From: Prinia subflava
Taxonomy: Eukaryota; Chordata; Aves; Passeriformes; Cisticolidae
Direction of reading: 5' to 3'
DNA: 64,000 bases
Assembly (NCBI RefSeq): GCF_021018805.1
Contig: NC_086259.1
Location: 15,519,501 to 15,583,500, forward strand
Notes under the pieces: model-generated
Databases searched by the model: none
What the model was told of the DNA's origin: nothing
What the model saw: only the letters and a program-made list of their open reading frames with translations
Shown: one piece after another, positions 35,200 to 47,999 of the stretch
How the letters are laid out: the number at the start of each line of letters is the position of its first letter
How positions within the stretch are numbered: position 1 is the stretch's first letter
Made by a program: the position numbers and the translations under genes

Positions 35200-36775
35200 A
35201 AACTCAGAGGTGGGTCAAATGTTTCCAGCAGCACTCCAAGGTACAAGAGTTTAGGGTGTCAAGGACACCAGGTGGTTGGCTTGGGAGGTACAAGGAGCTC
35301 TTGTCCTTGGAGATCCCAGCTGGGAGAACACTCCTCTGCCCATGGCTCCTCCAAGGTGGTGCAAGGGCTCCCAGGCACTTCTGGGGCAGGGGACAGTCCT
35401 CATGGGCAAGTGGAGGCTGACTTTGCTCTTCCTGAGGTCTGGTGTGGTGCTTTGGGCCACTGGAAAGCTGCAGGTGAGATGGAAAGGCCTTCCTCCACTT
35501 TGTCCTTAGAAGCCTTTCCAAGCCTAAGGACTGGAAGAGAGCAGAATTACCCCTCCATAATTACACCAGGCCAGCCCAGTCTGTTCTGGCTGGGTTTTGC
35601 TCTAAGCTGCACCTCACAGAGCCTCAGGAGCCTTGTCCTCACCCAGAAGGAGCCTCTGATAGCTGCAGGGTGGTGGGGTCTCCTACAAGGTAACACAAAT
35701 CCCTCCCAGCCCTCACTGGGTCTGCTGCACTTCCCACTGAAAGCACCAAAACACGGCCCTGCAATGGCCCCTGCTCCCACAGCTGTGCAAACATCCTCTG
35801 TGACAGTGTCAGTCGAGCCATGGAAAGTGCTGATGGCTTGTACACCCCTGAAATGTGGCAAATGGGCTGTGGCAGGGGCTGGTCACTGCCAGGAAAAAAA
35901 GCAGGAAGGGAAGAAGCAGTAGAGTCAATATTTTAGGGAGGATTATAAAACAGGAAGGAAAAAAGATAACAAAAACTTAAAGAATTCTCTTGCCATTACA
36001 CTAAAGAACACGGGGAGGAGGAGGCACAAACCAATCCACCCATTCCTGCTCAGCCAACATGTATGTCTCTAAATTAGCTTGGATTCCTGTGGATCATCCT
36101 GTAAATACTCTTACCTCTCCCTTGGGCAGCTGTAGAGACTCGGGCCTGGTGTCCTCACAGGAAATGATGGACAGGAAAACTGTTTGAGGCCTTTGGGCAG
36201 AGGCAAACCTTTATTAGGAGAGAAAAAAGGAGAAGTTTTCCCTGACCTTCTTCTGGGCAGCCCTGCTGACACAGTGTCCCCAGGCACGGGGCGTGCAGCC
36301 AAGCTGAGCTCCCGTGAGGGATCCTCCCAAGGTGGTGTGAGTGGCCAAGGACCACTGCAGGGCAGAAAAATCCCCCTGAGCACCGCCTTTCTGAGTTTAG
36401 TCAGGATGCTTGCAGTGCCAGAAGCGAAGATGAGCCAGGGTTGCTACAACAGAATTGCATCTTCAGTGGGAAAAACACAGGTTATTTATTCTGACCTAAA
36501 CCTCCCAGCTCCAAGGTAGTTTACTGCACACAGGGAGAGGAACAGCACGGATATAGAATGTTCTGTACTCTGCTGGCACTCAGGAAGAGCTGGGGCTGGT
36601 GGCACCATATGGCCCATTCACAGCCTGGGCTCCCAGAGCTCTGGAGACCGTGAGAGGCCCCATTCCCCACTGGGCTCTGCTCTGAAAAGGTGCCCAGAGC
36701 CAGCTCAGATCGTGTCCACCAAGTGCCAGCAGGCAGGGGCAATACTGGCAGCACTGCAGTTATGGTGGGCAGCCT
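35200..36775. other. Largest GC-rich block of the window, possible decayed repeat
   Basis: About 1.5 kb of higher GC with many open frames on both strands, the longest 216 codons (35,272-35,922 plus) with no domain. The stretch is split by a short AT-rich gap near 35,930-36,120. On the minus strand an AATAAA word lies near 36,211-36,216, followed by a gtttgcctctgccc word. A polyadenylation signal inside GC-rich sequence would fit an old LTR, but no TG...CA ends, primer site or viral gene remnants are seen. I therefore leave the block unassigned. Confidence 0.4.
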
Positions 36776-39700
36776 TTTTCTGTATAGAAAAGAATTGTAT
36801 TTTGCATCAAAAACATGAGAAAATCTATGTTTGTGTTGTAGAAAGCATCAATGGTGTGGTGTGAGAGGTTTTAAAAACAGTATCTGCTCACAGGATGCTC
36901 AGGAAATGGCCACAGACCCTTTCTGGTTTGGTATTTTCTGCACTGACACCACTTTTTAAATTAACTTACTTTTTTTCCTCTTAGTGTTCAGCATCTCCAA
37001 TTTTAAAGTTTAAATAGATCTGTACTTTCCCCAAGGACTTATGTGCAAACTAATATTAAGATTAAAATCTTTTATGTTTGTTCTGTAGCTTGAAACAAAA
37101 AACTAGTGCATAGTCTGTTTTATCCCACTGGCTCTCTAAGGTTCAGGTATTAACATAAATACAGCCCATTAACACTTGTTCCTCTCTGTCAGGACATAAA
37201 TTAAGTCTGCAGGTGTTCCATGAAGCTTTACCCTTGGTACTAATTAAGCCTTGATAATTAGGTTTGTTAAATTCAGGCCTTTAAGCTTATATTCCCTCTT
37301 TGGGTTGCCAAAATGGGGATTTGCAATATACAGGGCCTGTTTTTGCTGGTTTTCTATTTTTTATTTTATTTTATTTTGTCTTATTTTGGTTTTGTTTTCA
37401 ACAAAACTGCAGTTGTAATAAGCTGTCCTTTGCTTAGATGGTTAAAGATTCAAAACCTGTGAAGAACTTGGATATCAGCTTATATTTACATCAGAACATT
37501 TTCTTTTGCTGGCTTTTTTTGGCAGAACACGGTCATTGTAGTGGAAAGTTTCCAGTCCATATGTTAAACACACAGATGCTTCAACTAGATAAATGATTCC
37601 AGTTCCAAGTGAAATATCATTGAGAAATGTACAAGCAGAGATCCTAAAATGATAATATTAAAAAATATGTTGAAAACCAATAGCAGTTTAATTTAGCAAG
37701 CGTATCCCACATAGCAGTGAGATTTTCTTTACAGAGGAAACAGAATAGATAAAAGTTCTTATACCTTTGATATTTGTCAAGTGTTTTAAAAGGTTCTGTT
37801 CCCAGGTCATATGGTCTCAGTGCTAAATAAAAATAATAACTGAAGAAATCTGGTTCAAAGGAATCCTCCTGGGAGGAGGGTTATTTGTAACACATACACA
37901 GAACATTAAATAGTCTAATCAAAATGGATTTTCTTGCCAGTTAATCTCTTCTCTTTTGTTTCTCCATAAATATATACCCTATCAGATCAAATGTTTGATA
38001 AATGTCATTTTTCATCTAGAATAAATGAAACCACAGCTACAACTCTATTAGAGGCACTTTTCAAATTATTCATTGCAATCATGCTAACTTGATGCTAATG
38101 CCTCTTTTTTTTTTTAATCCATGGGATATTAAATAAAATAACACTTTTACTCAAAACATTAAAAAAAAAATCAAAATTAAATAAATTAATAAATGCCATT
38201 AGAGACTTTCACCCACATTGGATTCTCATCCTTCATTTTATTTAGTGTTTTATTGACCAGAAAGCCACAATTAATCATTTTTGGGCAAGAGCTTTGTTTT
38301 GGGTCAGCAGAAGCATTTTATTCAGATGTACTACTTAAACATGCACTCAGTGTAAGATGCCTAGAATTATTTGTAGACGTTATTGTTATTTTTAATAAGA
38401 CATTGTTTGAAGTTTGGGAAAACCACTTTGGTTAACTTTCTTGGAAGAATAAAAAATTATTAGGGTGCTTATTTAGCCCCTGCTGCAAAAAGGATTTAAT
38501 ACAAAATGACAGGAAATAAGTATTAGGGTGTTAAAAGAATATTTTTCCAATATCCATTGTGGTATTCAGATTGTTGTTCCTTGGAATGGCTCAGCTATAA
38601 AAGAACCCTGCTGAAGGAGAGAAAAGGCAGAATATATAACGATTATCATTAAAAGGCGTCACTTCTTATTGCAGAAAATACTAATCTCACCTTGTAATTT
38701 ACAGCATTTCTATATTTATAATGAGAAATAGCATGATACATAGCATATTTCATAGTAACAGTGTCCTAAATACTGAATTAATTGGCAGATTTTTAATGGT
38801 GGCCCCATTGAGGCGTATAACGATTGACAAAATACTGTAGGAGAGAGTATACTTGATAGATTCCACTTATTAATAGGTCAAAGTCATTAGGGAGATAATG
38901 TATGAGAGGAGCTCTGTTCAACCCCTTGATGTTTTGACTTTTTAGGAAAAAGGAAGCCTGAGAGCTGGGCTATTGGAGTCCAACCAGTAATAGAATGTGG
39001 AGATTTTAAAATTATTAATGCTTTTGGTTCTGCAGCGTTTTCCATGTCGAGGGGGGAGAAAGATTTTGGTTTGGATATATAATTATTGCACTGTTTTTAG
39101 GGGTTTGGCCTCCAACTGCCAGATATAAATCTGAAAGTTGTTGGAAGCATAAAATGAATTTCTTCTTGCTTGTGTGCACCGGCTTGGCTTCAACATTCAC
39201 ATTTGTGCTTCTAAAGCTTCCTTTGTTAGGGATTCAGAAGGCTTTGTGTTTTAGTAGGAGGCTGCAATTTCTGCATTTACAGGAAAAAAGGTGCTTTCCC
39301 TTTTTCATGACCCCCATCCTGTGTTCTGGTTTGGAAAAACCTTGAAAACAGTCCCGAGACTCTGCAGAGACACGGCCTGTGCCTGAGTGAGGGACATTAG
39401 CCATGCACACACCCCCCTTCTGTACAATAACTGGCCTTTCCTGTTCTATTACTGAAAATGTTATTAACGAAGCCAGGAGTCATTGCCGATTAAAGCCCTC
39501 AAGGACAAAGACATGACAACTTTTTCCTTTGCAGTGGAGTCTTGCACTGCTCTGTGCAGCTCCACGTGGGAAGGGAGGCTGCTGCAAGGGCCAGGAGGTG
39601 GATGGGAAGCTGGGGGTTAAGGCATTTCAAAATGTCAGGCAGCTTGTTATATTGCAGTACATCATTCTGTCCCCCGAGACCGCTGCTGAGGCCTAGGCCA

Positions 39701-41240
39701 AAGCTATATAGAGAGCAGAAAATTTGACACGAGCTTCCAAATTTTCTCTTTAGCTCTCTTGGGCTGCAACCCATATGCCATGGTTAAACCATCAGGCTTT
39801 GCTCCACTGAGACCTTAGGACAAAGCAACTCAGTATTTCCTTTTCAGTGAAAGTGACTGCTTATTTCCCTAGCAGAAAGCTCTTTTCCCACCCACTGTCT
39901 TAGAATGAAAATAGCTTCTTTTTTTGCCCCCTAAGTAAGAGGTTGTCTTGAATTCCATGCCTCTTGTTTTCCTGTTCTTAACTTCTCAACACTAGTGGAA
40001 TTCAACAATAGATTTTAGTGAATTATAAAAAGACATTGGTGTTTGGATTGTACATTTGTTGTGTTTTCCACATCTGAAGCAGAAGTAGCATTCATGGACA
40101 TTCCTCCAAACCCCTCGTTGTCAGTGCCATTGCAATATATGCCTGAAATGTAGGAGAGTGATTCTAACTACAGATATCCAGGCTTTTCATCACAAAGCCC
40201 CCTCATTCAGAGCCCTCTTTACAAGGGCAATCACTTTTCCCATGGATTCTCAGCCTCACATGATCAGTAGTTCATTACTAAGCAATGTAAATAGATGGGA
40301 TTCCAGCCTGGTGAAAGTACAATGAAATCACAGCCCACGTTTTTAGTCCTGCACATGGAACCAAACACATTTTGGTTTTGTTGTCATGTAATAGTGTAAT
40401 TTATTATCCCCACTGCATGTATCAGTTCTGCAGAGAACCAGAACATGCCAAAATTGCTGTTTGTGAGAAATTGAGTTATGGCCAAGTGTAGTTAAACGCT
40501 GGGGCCAGAACCTCATCTCGCTTTCCATAAAGCTGTCCTGACAGCAGCTGAGGTTTTTCATAGTGTTAGAAAGTTTCAGATGCTCTGGAGCTGGCAGCCT
40601 GCTCCTGTAGCCCCCTGTGCACGCCTGGGTCAGGTACAGCACCTAAATACCTCCTCGAACATGCCTGGGACCCAGGCCAGGTGGAATGATGGAGAGGGCT
40701 GGGGGGGTACCTATGCCTCATAAATTCTTGCATCAAACCTACCTTGGCAAAAAACCTGAAGATCTGTGCTCTGCTAAACTGTTTTACTATCCTTATGTCT
40801 TCCAGCCTGGCTAAACTCAGCATATTTAGGTAATTTTTTTTATTTCTTTCTTTTCTCTAAAGGATATTTGCATGAGCATGTGTAAGAAAGAGAAAGACCA
40901 AATGGCTTACATGCTTGTTTTCTTCTCCAAGTTTATCCTTGCAGTATTATTATTACTGTTATTACCCCTATAAATTAAACATTATTTGACAAGTACTAGT
41001 GTTGGTGTTCGCATGTAAGGAGTTTGGGGATTTCAGAAAAGACCTATGAGAGCGATGAGAACTTTTATCCCCTAGCAGAAGAATAAAGCAGCCCTGTCTT
41101 TGTGGGGAAAAGATGAAGATATTCCTTGCTTGGAGAAAACTTCTGCTAGAAAATCTAGCAGGAGGGGATAAAGTGGCTGGCCTGAAACTACACAAATTGT
41201 AGTTGTAAAATTAAAAAAGAAAATAAGAAAAAAGGAACAG
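36776..41240. other. AT-rich non-coding stretch
   Basis: No gene is seen. A pentanucleotide tract lies at 37,355-37,377. Around 38,560-38,900 the sequence looks like unique DNA with a CpG-bearing 10-mer, TATAACGATT, present twice (38,635-38,644 and 38,816-38,825). A 63-codon frame at 39,154-39,345 begins with a hydrophobic stretch (MNFFLLVCTGLASTF), but nothing else supports a gene. Confidence 0.55.
37355..37377 (+). repeat. (TTTTA)n microsatellite
   Basis: About four ttttA units follow one another, with further T-rich degenerate units (ttttgtcttattttgg) up to about 37,398. Confidence 0.75.
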
Positions 41241-41462
41241 TGCAGTTAAGCGCTGTAACAACTTGCCAGGGAATGTAGTGACTTCTCCATCACTTGAAGT
41301 CTTTAAATCAAGATTGAATGTCTTTCTAAAAGATATTGGTTATAGCTCAACCAGAAGTTATGAGCCATGGGCTGGATGTGGGAATCCCTTGGCTAAATTC
41401 TGTTAAGCAGAAGGTCATAGTAGATGATCATAATGATCCCTTCTAGCCTTTAAATCTATTGC
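41241..41462 (+). mobile_element. CR1 LINE, 3' end fragment (old, turtle-like type)
   Basis: The fragment follows the 3' end of an old CR1 family step by step: an acaacttgccagggaatg word, acttctccatcacttgaagt, a tttaaatcaagattgaatg word, tttctaaaagatattgg, an aattctgttaagcagaaggtc word, tagatgatcataatgatccc and ttctagcctttaaatctatt. The family end, which repeats an atctatga-type word, is only partly kept. A poorly preserved A-rich portion upstream (41,190-41,240) may also belong. It carries no coding potential. Confidence 0.85.
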
Positions 41463-42693
41463 TCCATTAATCTACTCCAGCCATGAAAGTGTCATTTGCC
41501 CACACAAATTTCGGATCTTTTTGAGCTTGCACACATTTCAATGAACCAGCTGGGATGGAGGCTACTCTGAAATTGTGTGCACAGCTCCTTCTGCTGAGCT
41601 GCTGCTTTAACACCAAACTTTTCTGCTTAAAACTTCATTCCCCAGAGGAGTGGGCTGCCTATTTGGGTGGCACAAATGTGTGTTGTGTTTTCTTCTCAGG
41701 CACTGCAGCTGAGGTACATAAACCTGTAGAGTTTAAATCTCAGAAGGAGCCATTTATAATTCTTGTTCATTTTGTACACAAATCCATGTGATTCCATTAG
41801 ATATGCAGTACAGCCTGTTATACAGTAGTGAATGGAGATCAAGCACTTCTGTTTACCTATGAAATTGCCTATTAAAATTACAATAACCACCATAAAAATG
41901 ACTTTTTTATGTCTCTCCTTTGAGAGGAAGTTTCAATTTACTGGTTCATGTGAAAATATCTTGCAAGTAATTGTAAATATTTTAGGTAGATTTACTCTGA
42001 TATTACTTGATGTGTCAAATTCATTGAAAAAAAAAATCTACTGAAATGTTAAAGAGACACAACCAAGTTGAAATCTATTCAATTATTTAAAAAGAGGGAA
42101 TTCATTTAATATTCTGTACTAGTATAGAGCTCCTCCTTACAATTTGTTGTGTAAATCCAGGTTTGAAAGTTGCATGTTCCCTTTTACTTCTGTTTTTTCA
42201 AAAGAGCCCTTAAAAATAATGAAAATAGTGGAATAGATGGCATTATCAAGAAGAAGATCTCTTTGATTGGTTTGAACCAACATGATTCTTCAGCATTTGG
42301 GACTCCAGTCTAAGGCAGCCACAAATTAATCAAAGTTAAAGTCAAAGCCAAGCTGCAGGGAAGCTGTTTTCTCTTTCTACCAATGTGCCTTGTATTGCCT
42401 AAACCTTTCCATCAGGCTGTATAAAAGATCTCTCAGGTTAACTTTTGACCAATATTACAGGATTTGTGTGCAATTTTTACTTTCTGATCCAGATCACAAA
42501 TCAGCTTTCCCTGCCCTGGGGAGAACCCAGTCCATGAGGCAGATCCAAACGAGCCAAGGTCACAGCAAAGCCAGCAGGGCTCACTCCTGGCTCATCCTTG
42601 AGCTCGATGCCTGGGGAGATGCAGGTGAATCCCACATTGGTTTTAGGGCTCTCAGATTTGCCAGCTTTTCTAGCTGCTTGGTTTTTTGACTGG

Positions 42694-42710
42694 TTTTTTT
42701 TTTTTTTTTT
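42694..42710 (+). repeat. T17 homopolymer
   Basis: Seventeen consecutive T. Other T runs of more than ten occur near 43,808-43,820 and 19,795-19,807, but none here or elsewhere approaches the T40 at 56.1 kb. Confidence 0.8.
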
Positions 42711-45700
42711 GTGGTAGCTGGAAAGAAAGCAGTTTCCAAAGATGAGCCAGTCCGAGGCTGCAGTGAGGTGGAAGTTTGGGGTGTGTTGCAGCAGTTTTGG
42801 GAACCTGCCCTCTGGTGAAGAGTCTTCTGTGGTTTGTTTAACCCTTTTCCCTCTGTTTTGGGCTGCCTCAGAGGATGACAACAGAGGTGGGCCTGTGTCT
42901 TTTCTAGAAAAGATGCTTGCAGGCTTGAATGTTGTTTTGAGGAGACACATTTCCTCTCTTTGTGTCAAATAAGGGCCTTTTGACTTGTGTTTTTTTATGG
43001 AAAGCAATTAGTCAAGGTACAGCCTAGGGGCCAGTTTTGTGAGGAACTGAATCATTCCTGCCTCATCTTGTGGGAAGTGGAGAAAGAGGAGTGAGGAGGG
43101 AGGTCTGCACCCCTTAGAGCAGGTCTATGTGCACCCAAGACATTGGGGTTTTTTGGCACCAACTCAGATGTAAGAAAGCCAATGCTCTGCTCTTTGTGGG
43201 TGCTCCTGGATGTTTTTCCTATGGGACCTACTGATCAAGCTTTTTTTAAAATTTTTCTGAAATTCAGCAATTTCCTAATCTGAACTTGTGTTTTGAGTGC
43301 TGTTCACTCAGCTCCTGGAGGATGTGAGGGTGTGTGGTCTCTTTTCTGAGGTGACTCAGTGCTGCTTGGTGCCCTCTTTAATGATGTGGGTGTTTGTGGA
43401 CAGTGGTGAGGAAAGGACAGATGCTGCCACTAAAAATTGCATGGATAAAATTCAGATCCAGTTTCTTACAGAAGCCTCCCAGAGATGTGTGCTCACTGTT
43501 CAGCTGTTAAGATTGTTATTAAACTTTATGGACCATAAACCCCATGGAAACAAGGAAAGTGAACAACTATGCTATTACAATAGTGTCAAAATAGGAGACA
43601 TATTTCATAGCCTCAAAACTGTGAGCCTGCCTCCATGAAGCATTTCAGCCCTGGTGGACTGCCTCAAACTAGTGTTTATTTAATCTCTAAATTAAATGCA
43701 ATGTTGCTAATGCATAAAGCCTGGAAAAATATGTTCCTTTAAGTTTAAAGTTCAGTTTCATAAATCTAGCTTTGCAGACTGCCTTCTGAAATGGGAGTTG
43801 ATTTTCTTTTTTTTTTTTTTAATTTAAATATTTGTCAGACATCCATCATCTCTTAATATTTCCTGTCATGGGGATCTACTTAATTCCAAACTAAATCCAT
43901 CTTGATTTCCACTAAATACCTCGACTTGCTCAGTACAACAACAGCTTCCTGATTAGGGGAGACAGACAAACAAGGGGATGAAAACATCCTTGACACACTC
44001 TTGGGGGGTGGGAGGAGGGAAAGCAGAGATGCCAAATGCAGCCTGACTCAACAGGACAACGTATTTACTTTCAAATGTATTTATTTTGAGAAAGGAGCTG
44101 TCAAGCTCTGTGTGTAAGTGTGGTTTATTTAACATGTTAGCAGACCTGTCCCTTGTATGTGTACATTTGCCTTTCAGTGTCCTCCAGCAAATTGCTTTTG
44201 ACTCAGCCAAGTTTCAACAGTTTAAATACCATCTTTCATGTAGGGACAGGAAATTTCCAACAACAGCACTTCAAAAAAAATCCCCCAAACTCATATTGCT
44301 ATATTTTAAAGACCAGGGAGCATGTATATCTGTAGGGTTTTCTGTATTTTTTAACCCCTTTGGTGGTGGGAAAGCCATCCCTTCCCTTTTCCCAGAGATT
44401 ATTAGCTGTGTCCTTTCTAATGGAATATTTTAAGGCAGGTGATATAATACCAAAAATACTGTCTAGTACTTTGATATTCTTGACCTAAAGAAAAAATGAA
44501 GATGCAGTGATGTTTGATTTTTTTTTTTAATATATTTTTGTTTCTATTAGAAGGTGAATTCTCCCAGATTGATTTTTTTTCTTCTAAAGAGAGGCTAATA
44601 CAGCAAAGTAGGGCTGCAGTTGGAAACCAAAGAAAATAAAGGTGTTATAACTGAAACTGTGTCCTGGGGTAGAAATTACTTATTAGACGTTATGACATCA
44701 TGTGATATTGTTGGTTTCTCTGTGATTTGTGGGTAACTACTCTGTTGAACAGTTTTTGTTTTGGTTTTTTTTAATATATTTGATGTTTGTTTGTTTTTTC
44801 ACTCAATCATCTGAAAGAGATTTCAGGATCAGAAAACAGATAATCAAGTTTAAAAAATAATGACTAATACATTTCATAGGAACAGAAACTTAATATTTCT
44901 TCTTTCCCTTCCTATAATGATGATTAATAAAAAGGCAGCTTCAGTGTGACCTGTCCCTCCTCCTACACACTTGCTTTCCTTTTTTCTGCAGCCTGCTAAT
45001 GACTATCACTGTAATTGTTAGGTGCTGTTGATCATAGGAAAGGAATGTATTTCATGCTGCTGTTTATTCTGGGTCTATAAAGCTGATATTCCTCTGATTC
45101 TCCTATCTGAGCTGATTAATTGCCACCAAATTAGGCACCGTGCTTTGAAGGAATTTAACCTTTTGTTTTCTCTTTGTGGCAAATGTGTTAATGCTGGCAA
45201 GGAAAGCTTTTCACCTTGTGTTATCCTGGCTTGTTGCTCCTCAAATGTGATCCCTTGACTAGGGTTTAAAATGTTATGAGCCTGCAAATGTTATTTTTCA
45301 CGTGATTAGGAGGTTATTTTTCCTAAGCACCTTGCTAAGTGTACATTGATGGCATTGCATGTAAGCTGACCTATACAGTGCTTGCTTGCAATGATGTTAT
45401 TTTATTTGAATTTATTGAGAGCTACTTTTGTAAAGAATACTATTATCCAGTGAATCATCTGTGAGAGAATTGTTTGTAAACATGTCAGGGGATATTAATG
45501 TAGAAAACACTTGTACCTTATTCATCTATGAAAATCAGGGAGAGAAGTAAGCTGAGTGATAGATCTATGTACATATATGTACACTTTTTAAACTAGCAAA
45601 AATATCAACAATTCATATGAAAATATCCATGCCAAGAGTTTCTGTGCCAGGAAGACTTGTGCTCTTCCCCAGAAGAATTGTGTTCTTCCCCAAGTGCTTC

Positions 45701-47969
45701 TATTGTAAAATGTCTTGTTCCTTAGGTGGGCATTATGTTACAGTATTTTATAGGTACCTTCCCCAAAGAAACTTAATTACATCGTCATTTTAGATGGTAA
45801 GAATAAGCTGCACAGTATACAGTTCCCAAAAAGTGAATTCATTTTTAATGTGCCATCTGTTGCTGCAGTACAATACGAAGATAAATAGTTGAAAAAGAGA
45901 AAGAGAATTGACACGAAAGAGAAATGGGTTTTGATTTGCCCTTTCATCGCACGCATAAAACAACACAAGCTCAATCAATGCACAGAAATGAAAGCTAATA
46001 CATAATAGCCCTCGGTCCTGAATTTTCCCCACCTATTTTTTCAAGTCCTAATGAAGAAAGAGGAGATCTAAGAGGTGAGTTTGTGCAGTTTGTGCAGCTC
46101 CTGCTGGAGGTGGCTCTGTGCCTTGGCAGAGGGAGAACCCAAACTCCTCAAAGCCCCCCAGGAAGGTTCAGTCAGTGCTTTTCATGAAGGGGATGGTGAT
46201 GGATAGTTTGGGATCCTTTGCCAGAGAGATCCCCCACTCCAATGTCATGCTTTCAGACAGCTTAAAGCTGTGATTAATATTTAGCAAAGTGATATGGGGA
46301 GGCTTGAAAAGTGAGGTTATTTACTATGTATAATTAGCTGGGGTTATTATTTGTAATATCATATTTGTGAAAGGCACTTTCTGGATTCTAGATGTAAGTA
46401 CCAAAGCCCAGTGAGAGGGTTTTATTAGCTATAAAGATCAGTTAGTATCAAAAAGATGTTCTGTAAATCCCATTATGCAAAAGCTTGAAAAGAAATATTG
46501 AATGAAATTACAAGCATAGAGCCTTTCTTCTTCAGGAACACGTGTTTCTATGAAGATTTTCTGGTGAGATAAGATTGTCTATTCCTCCTCTTCCCTCCTT
46601 GTGCTCAAAATGAACTACATTTCAGAGGCAAGTGTGTGTAGACTCTCAAAGCTTTAAAGGAACAACAGGGTAAGGAAATGAGTGTTGTTAGCTCAGTGAA
46701 ATAAATTCCACCTGACACTTTAGGGTGACATTGTCCTGTTTCAACAGGAGGAGATTAAAGAAAGAAATTCTGTCTTTCCTATGGTAAGAAATATCCCTTT
46801 ATTATCCAGACCCAAAGTATATATTAAAAAATAACAATAAAAAACCCAAATTTGCCCCTCTTCCCAGGCTGCTGAAGAGCCATGAAGAAGTGGGAAAAAT
46901 GGTTTAAATAAAGCACTTGCTATGTGAACATGTCCTCTCTTATCAGCACTTACTTTTTAGGGTGAAGTGATAAAAGAGTCAGATATATAGAATTTGGTTC
47001 TTTTGGAGGTTCCCCTCTTCCTCTGGGAGTTAAATATCCCAGACAGCTGGACACTCCACAAATAGATCAAGACAAGTTTGTGGTTTTTGTTTTACTGTAG
47101 CACAAAAAGCCCCAAACAAAAACCCAAGAAAGAGACAATCCCTGAGGTATTGTTAGGCCAACTATGTGTAGAGAGGGCAGCAGTTATTCTGCTGTGGCTT
47201 TTGTGGTAAAATTAGGTAATTGGAAGATTTTTTTGTGCCTGATTTGAAAAGATTTAGAGCAGTTCCCATCTCAGGTAGCTCTTAAAATCAAAAGAGCCTT
47301 TGGGCATCTGCTGCATAAGTAAATTTTAACTTGGCCCTGAGAAGCTCTATGTAAATTTCCGTGGAGCACTCTCAGCTTGTTGGTCTCTCCCATTTAGTGC
47401 ATATCAACCACATTTTAAGAACTCAGTAAATCTAATAAACACAATGATATACATGATATAGATATGTATAAATAGCTGTATGATTTAAATTTACCCATGT
47501 GATAAAAGTCTTGGCTCCCATCTGAGCTCCATCCCACTAATCTTCATGATTCCTTCTTTGGAAGTTTGTTCTGGAAAGAAAATGAAGGAGAGATGGTGTT
47601 GGTGATGCTTTCCCTTGGCTTTATTACATCTGTAAATCCTGTGCTGATCATGACAGTAATTCCAAAGAGCACTTTCTGACTTTTGTACTGAAATATGTGT
47701 GGGAATAATGGAGTTCTGTTGTGTCTGATCTCAGGTTGGCTTTATTATGCAAAACCAGTGAGCAGCTTCCAGCGCTCAGAGAAATCCTGGTGGAACATAT
47801 TGACAAAAGCTGGTACAATTACTCTTTACTGGCTGTCAAACGATGCTAGACTTGTCCTCAGTTACAGGGAACATGTTTGAGTTTTGTTTCATGTTGTTGT
47901 TATTTAATTGTGGGAAAAAGAAGTTTTGCTTCATACCTGCTCTCAGTCTCATTCCTATTCTCCTCCTTG

Positions 47970-47999
47970 TTTCCCTTTCCTTCTTTTTTTCCCTCTTTT
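47970..47999 (+). repeat. 30-base pyrimidine tract
   Basis: Every base is C or T, in a longer C/T-rich neighbourhood that begins near 47,940. No coding or splicing context is apparent. Confidence 0.8.

Noticed and set aside
35272..35922. 216-codon plus-strand open frame
   Set aside because: It lies in GC-rich DNA where other frames are also open, has no domain or plausible start context, and looks like chance.
39154..39345. 63-codon frame starting with a signal-peptide-like hydrophobic stretch
   Set aside because: The hydrophobic start is the only evidence; no family, no splice context and T-rich DNA readily encodes Leu/Phe.
42501..43007. 168-codon minus-strand open frame
   Set aside because: It crosses a T17 homopolymer giving a lysine run and has no recognisable domain.
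43988..44019. G-rich word that could be a G-quadruplex
   Set aside because: Only three separable runs of three or more G occur, so a standard four-run motif is not met.
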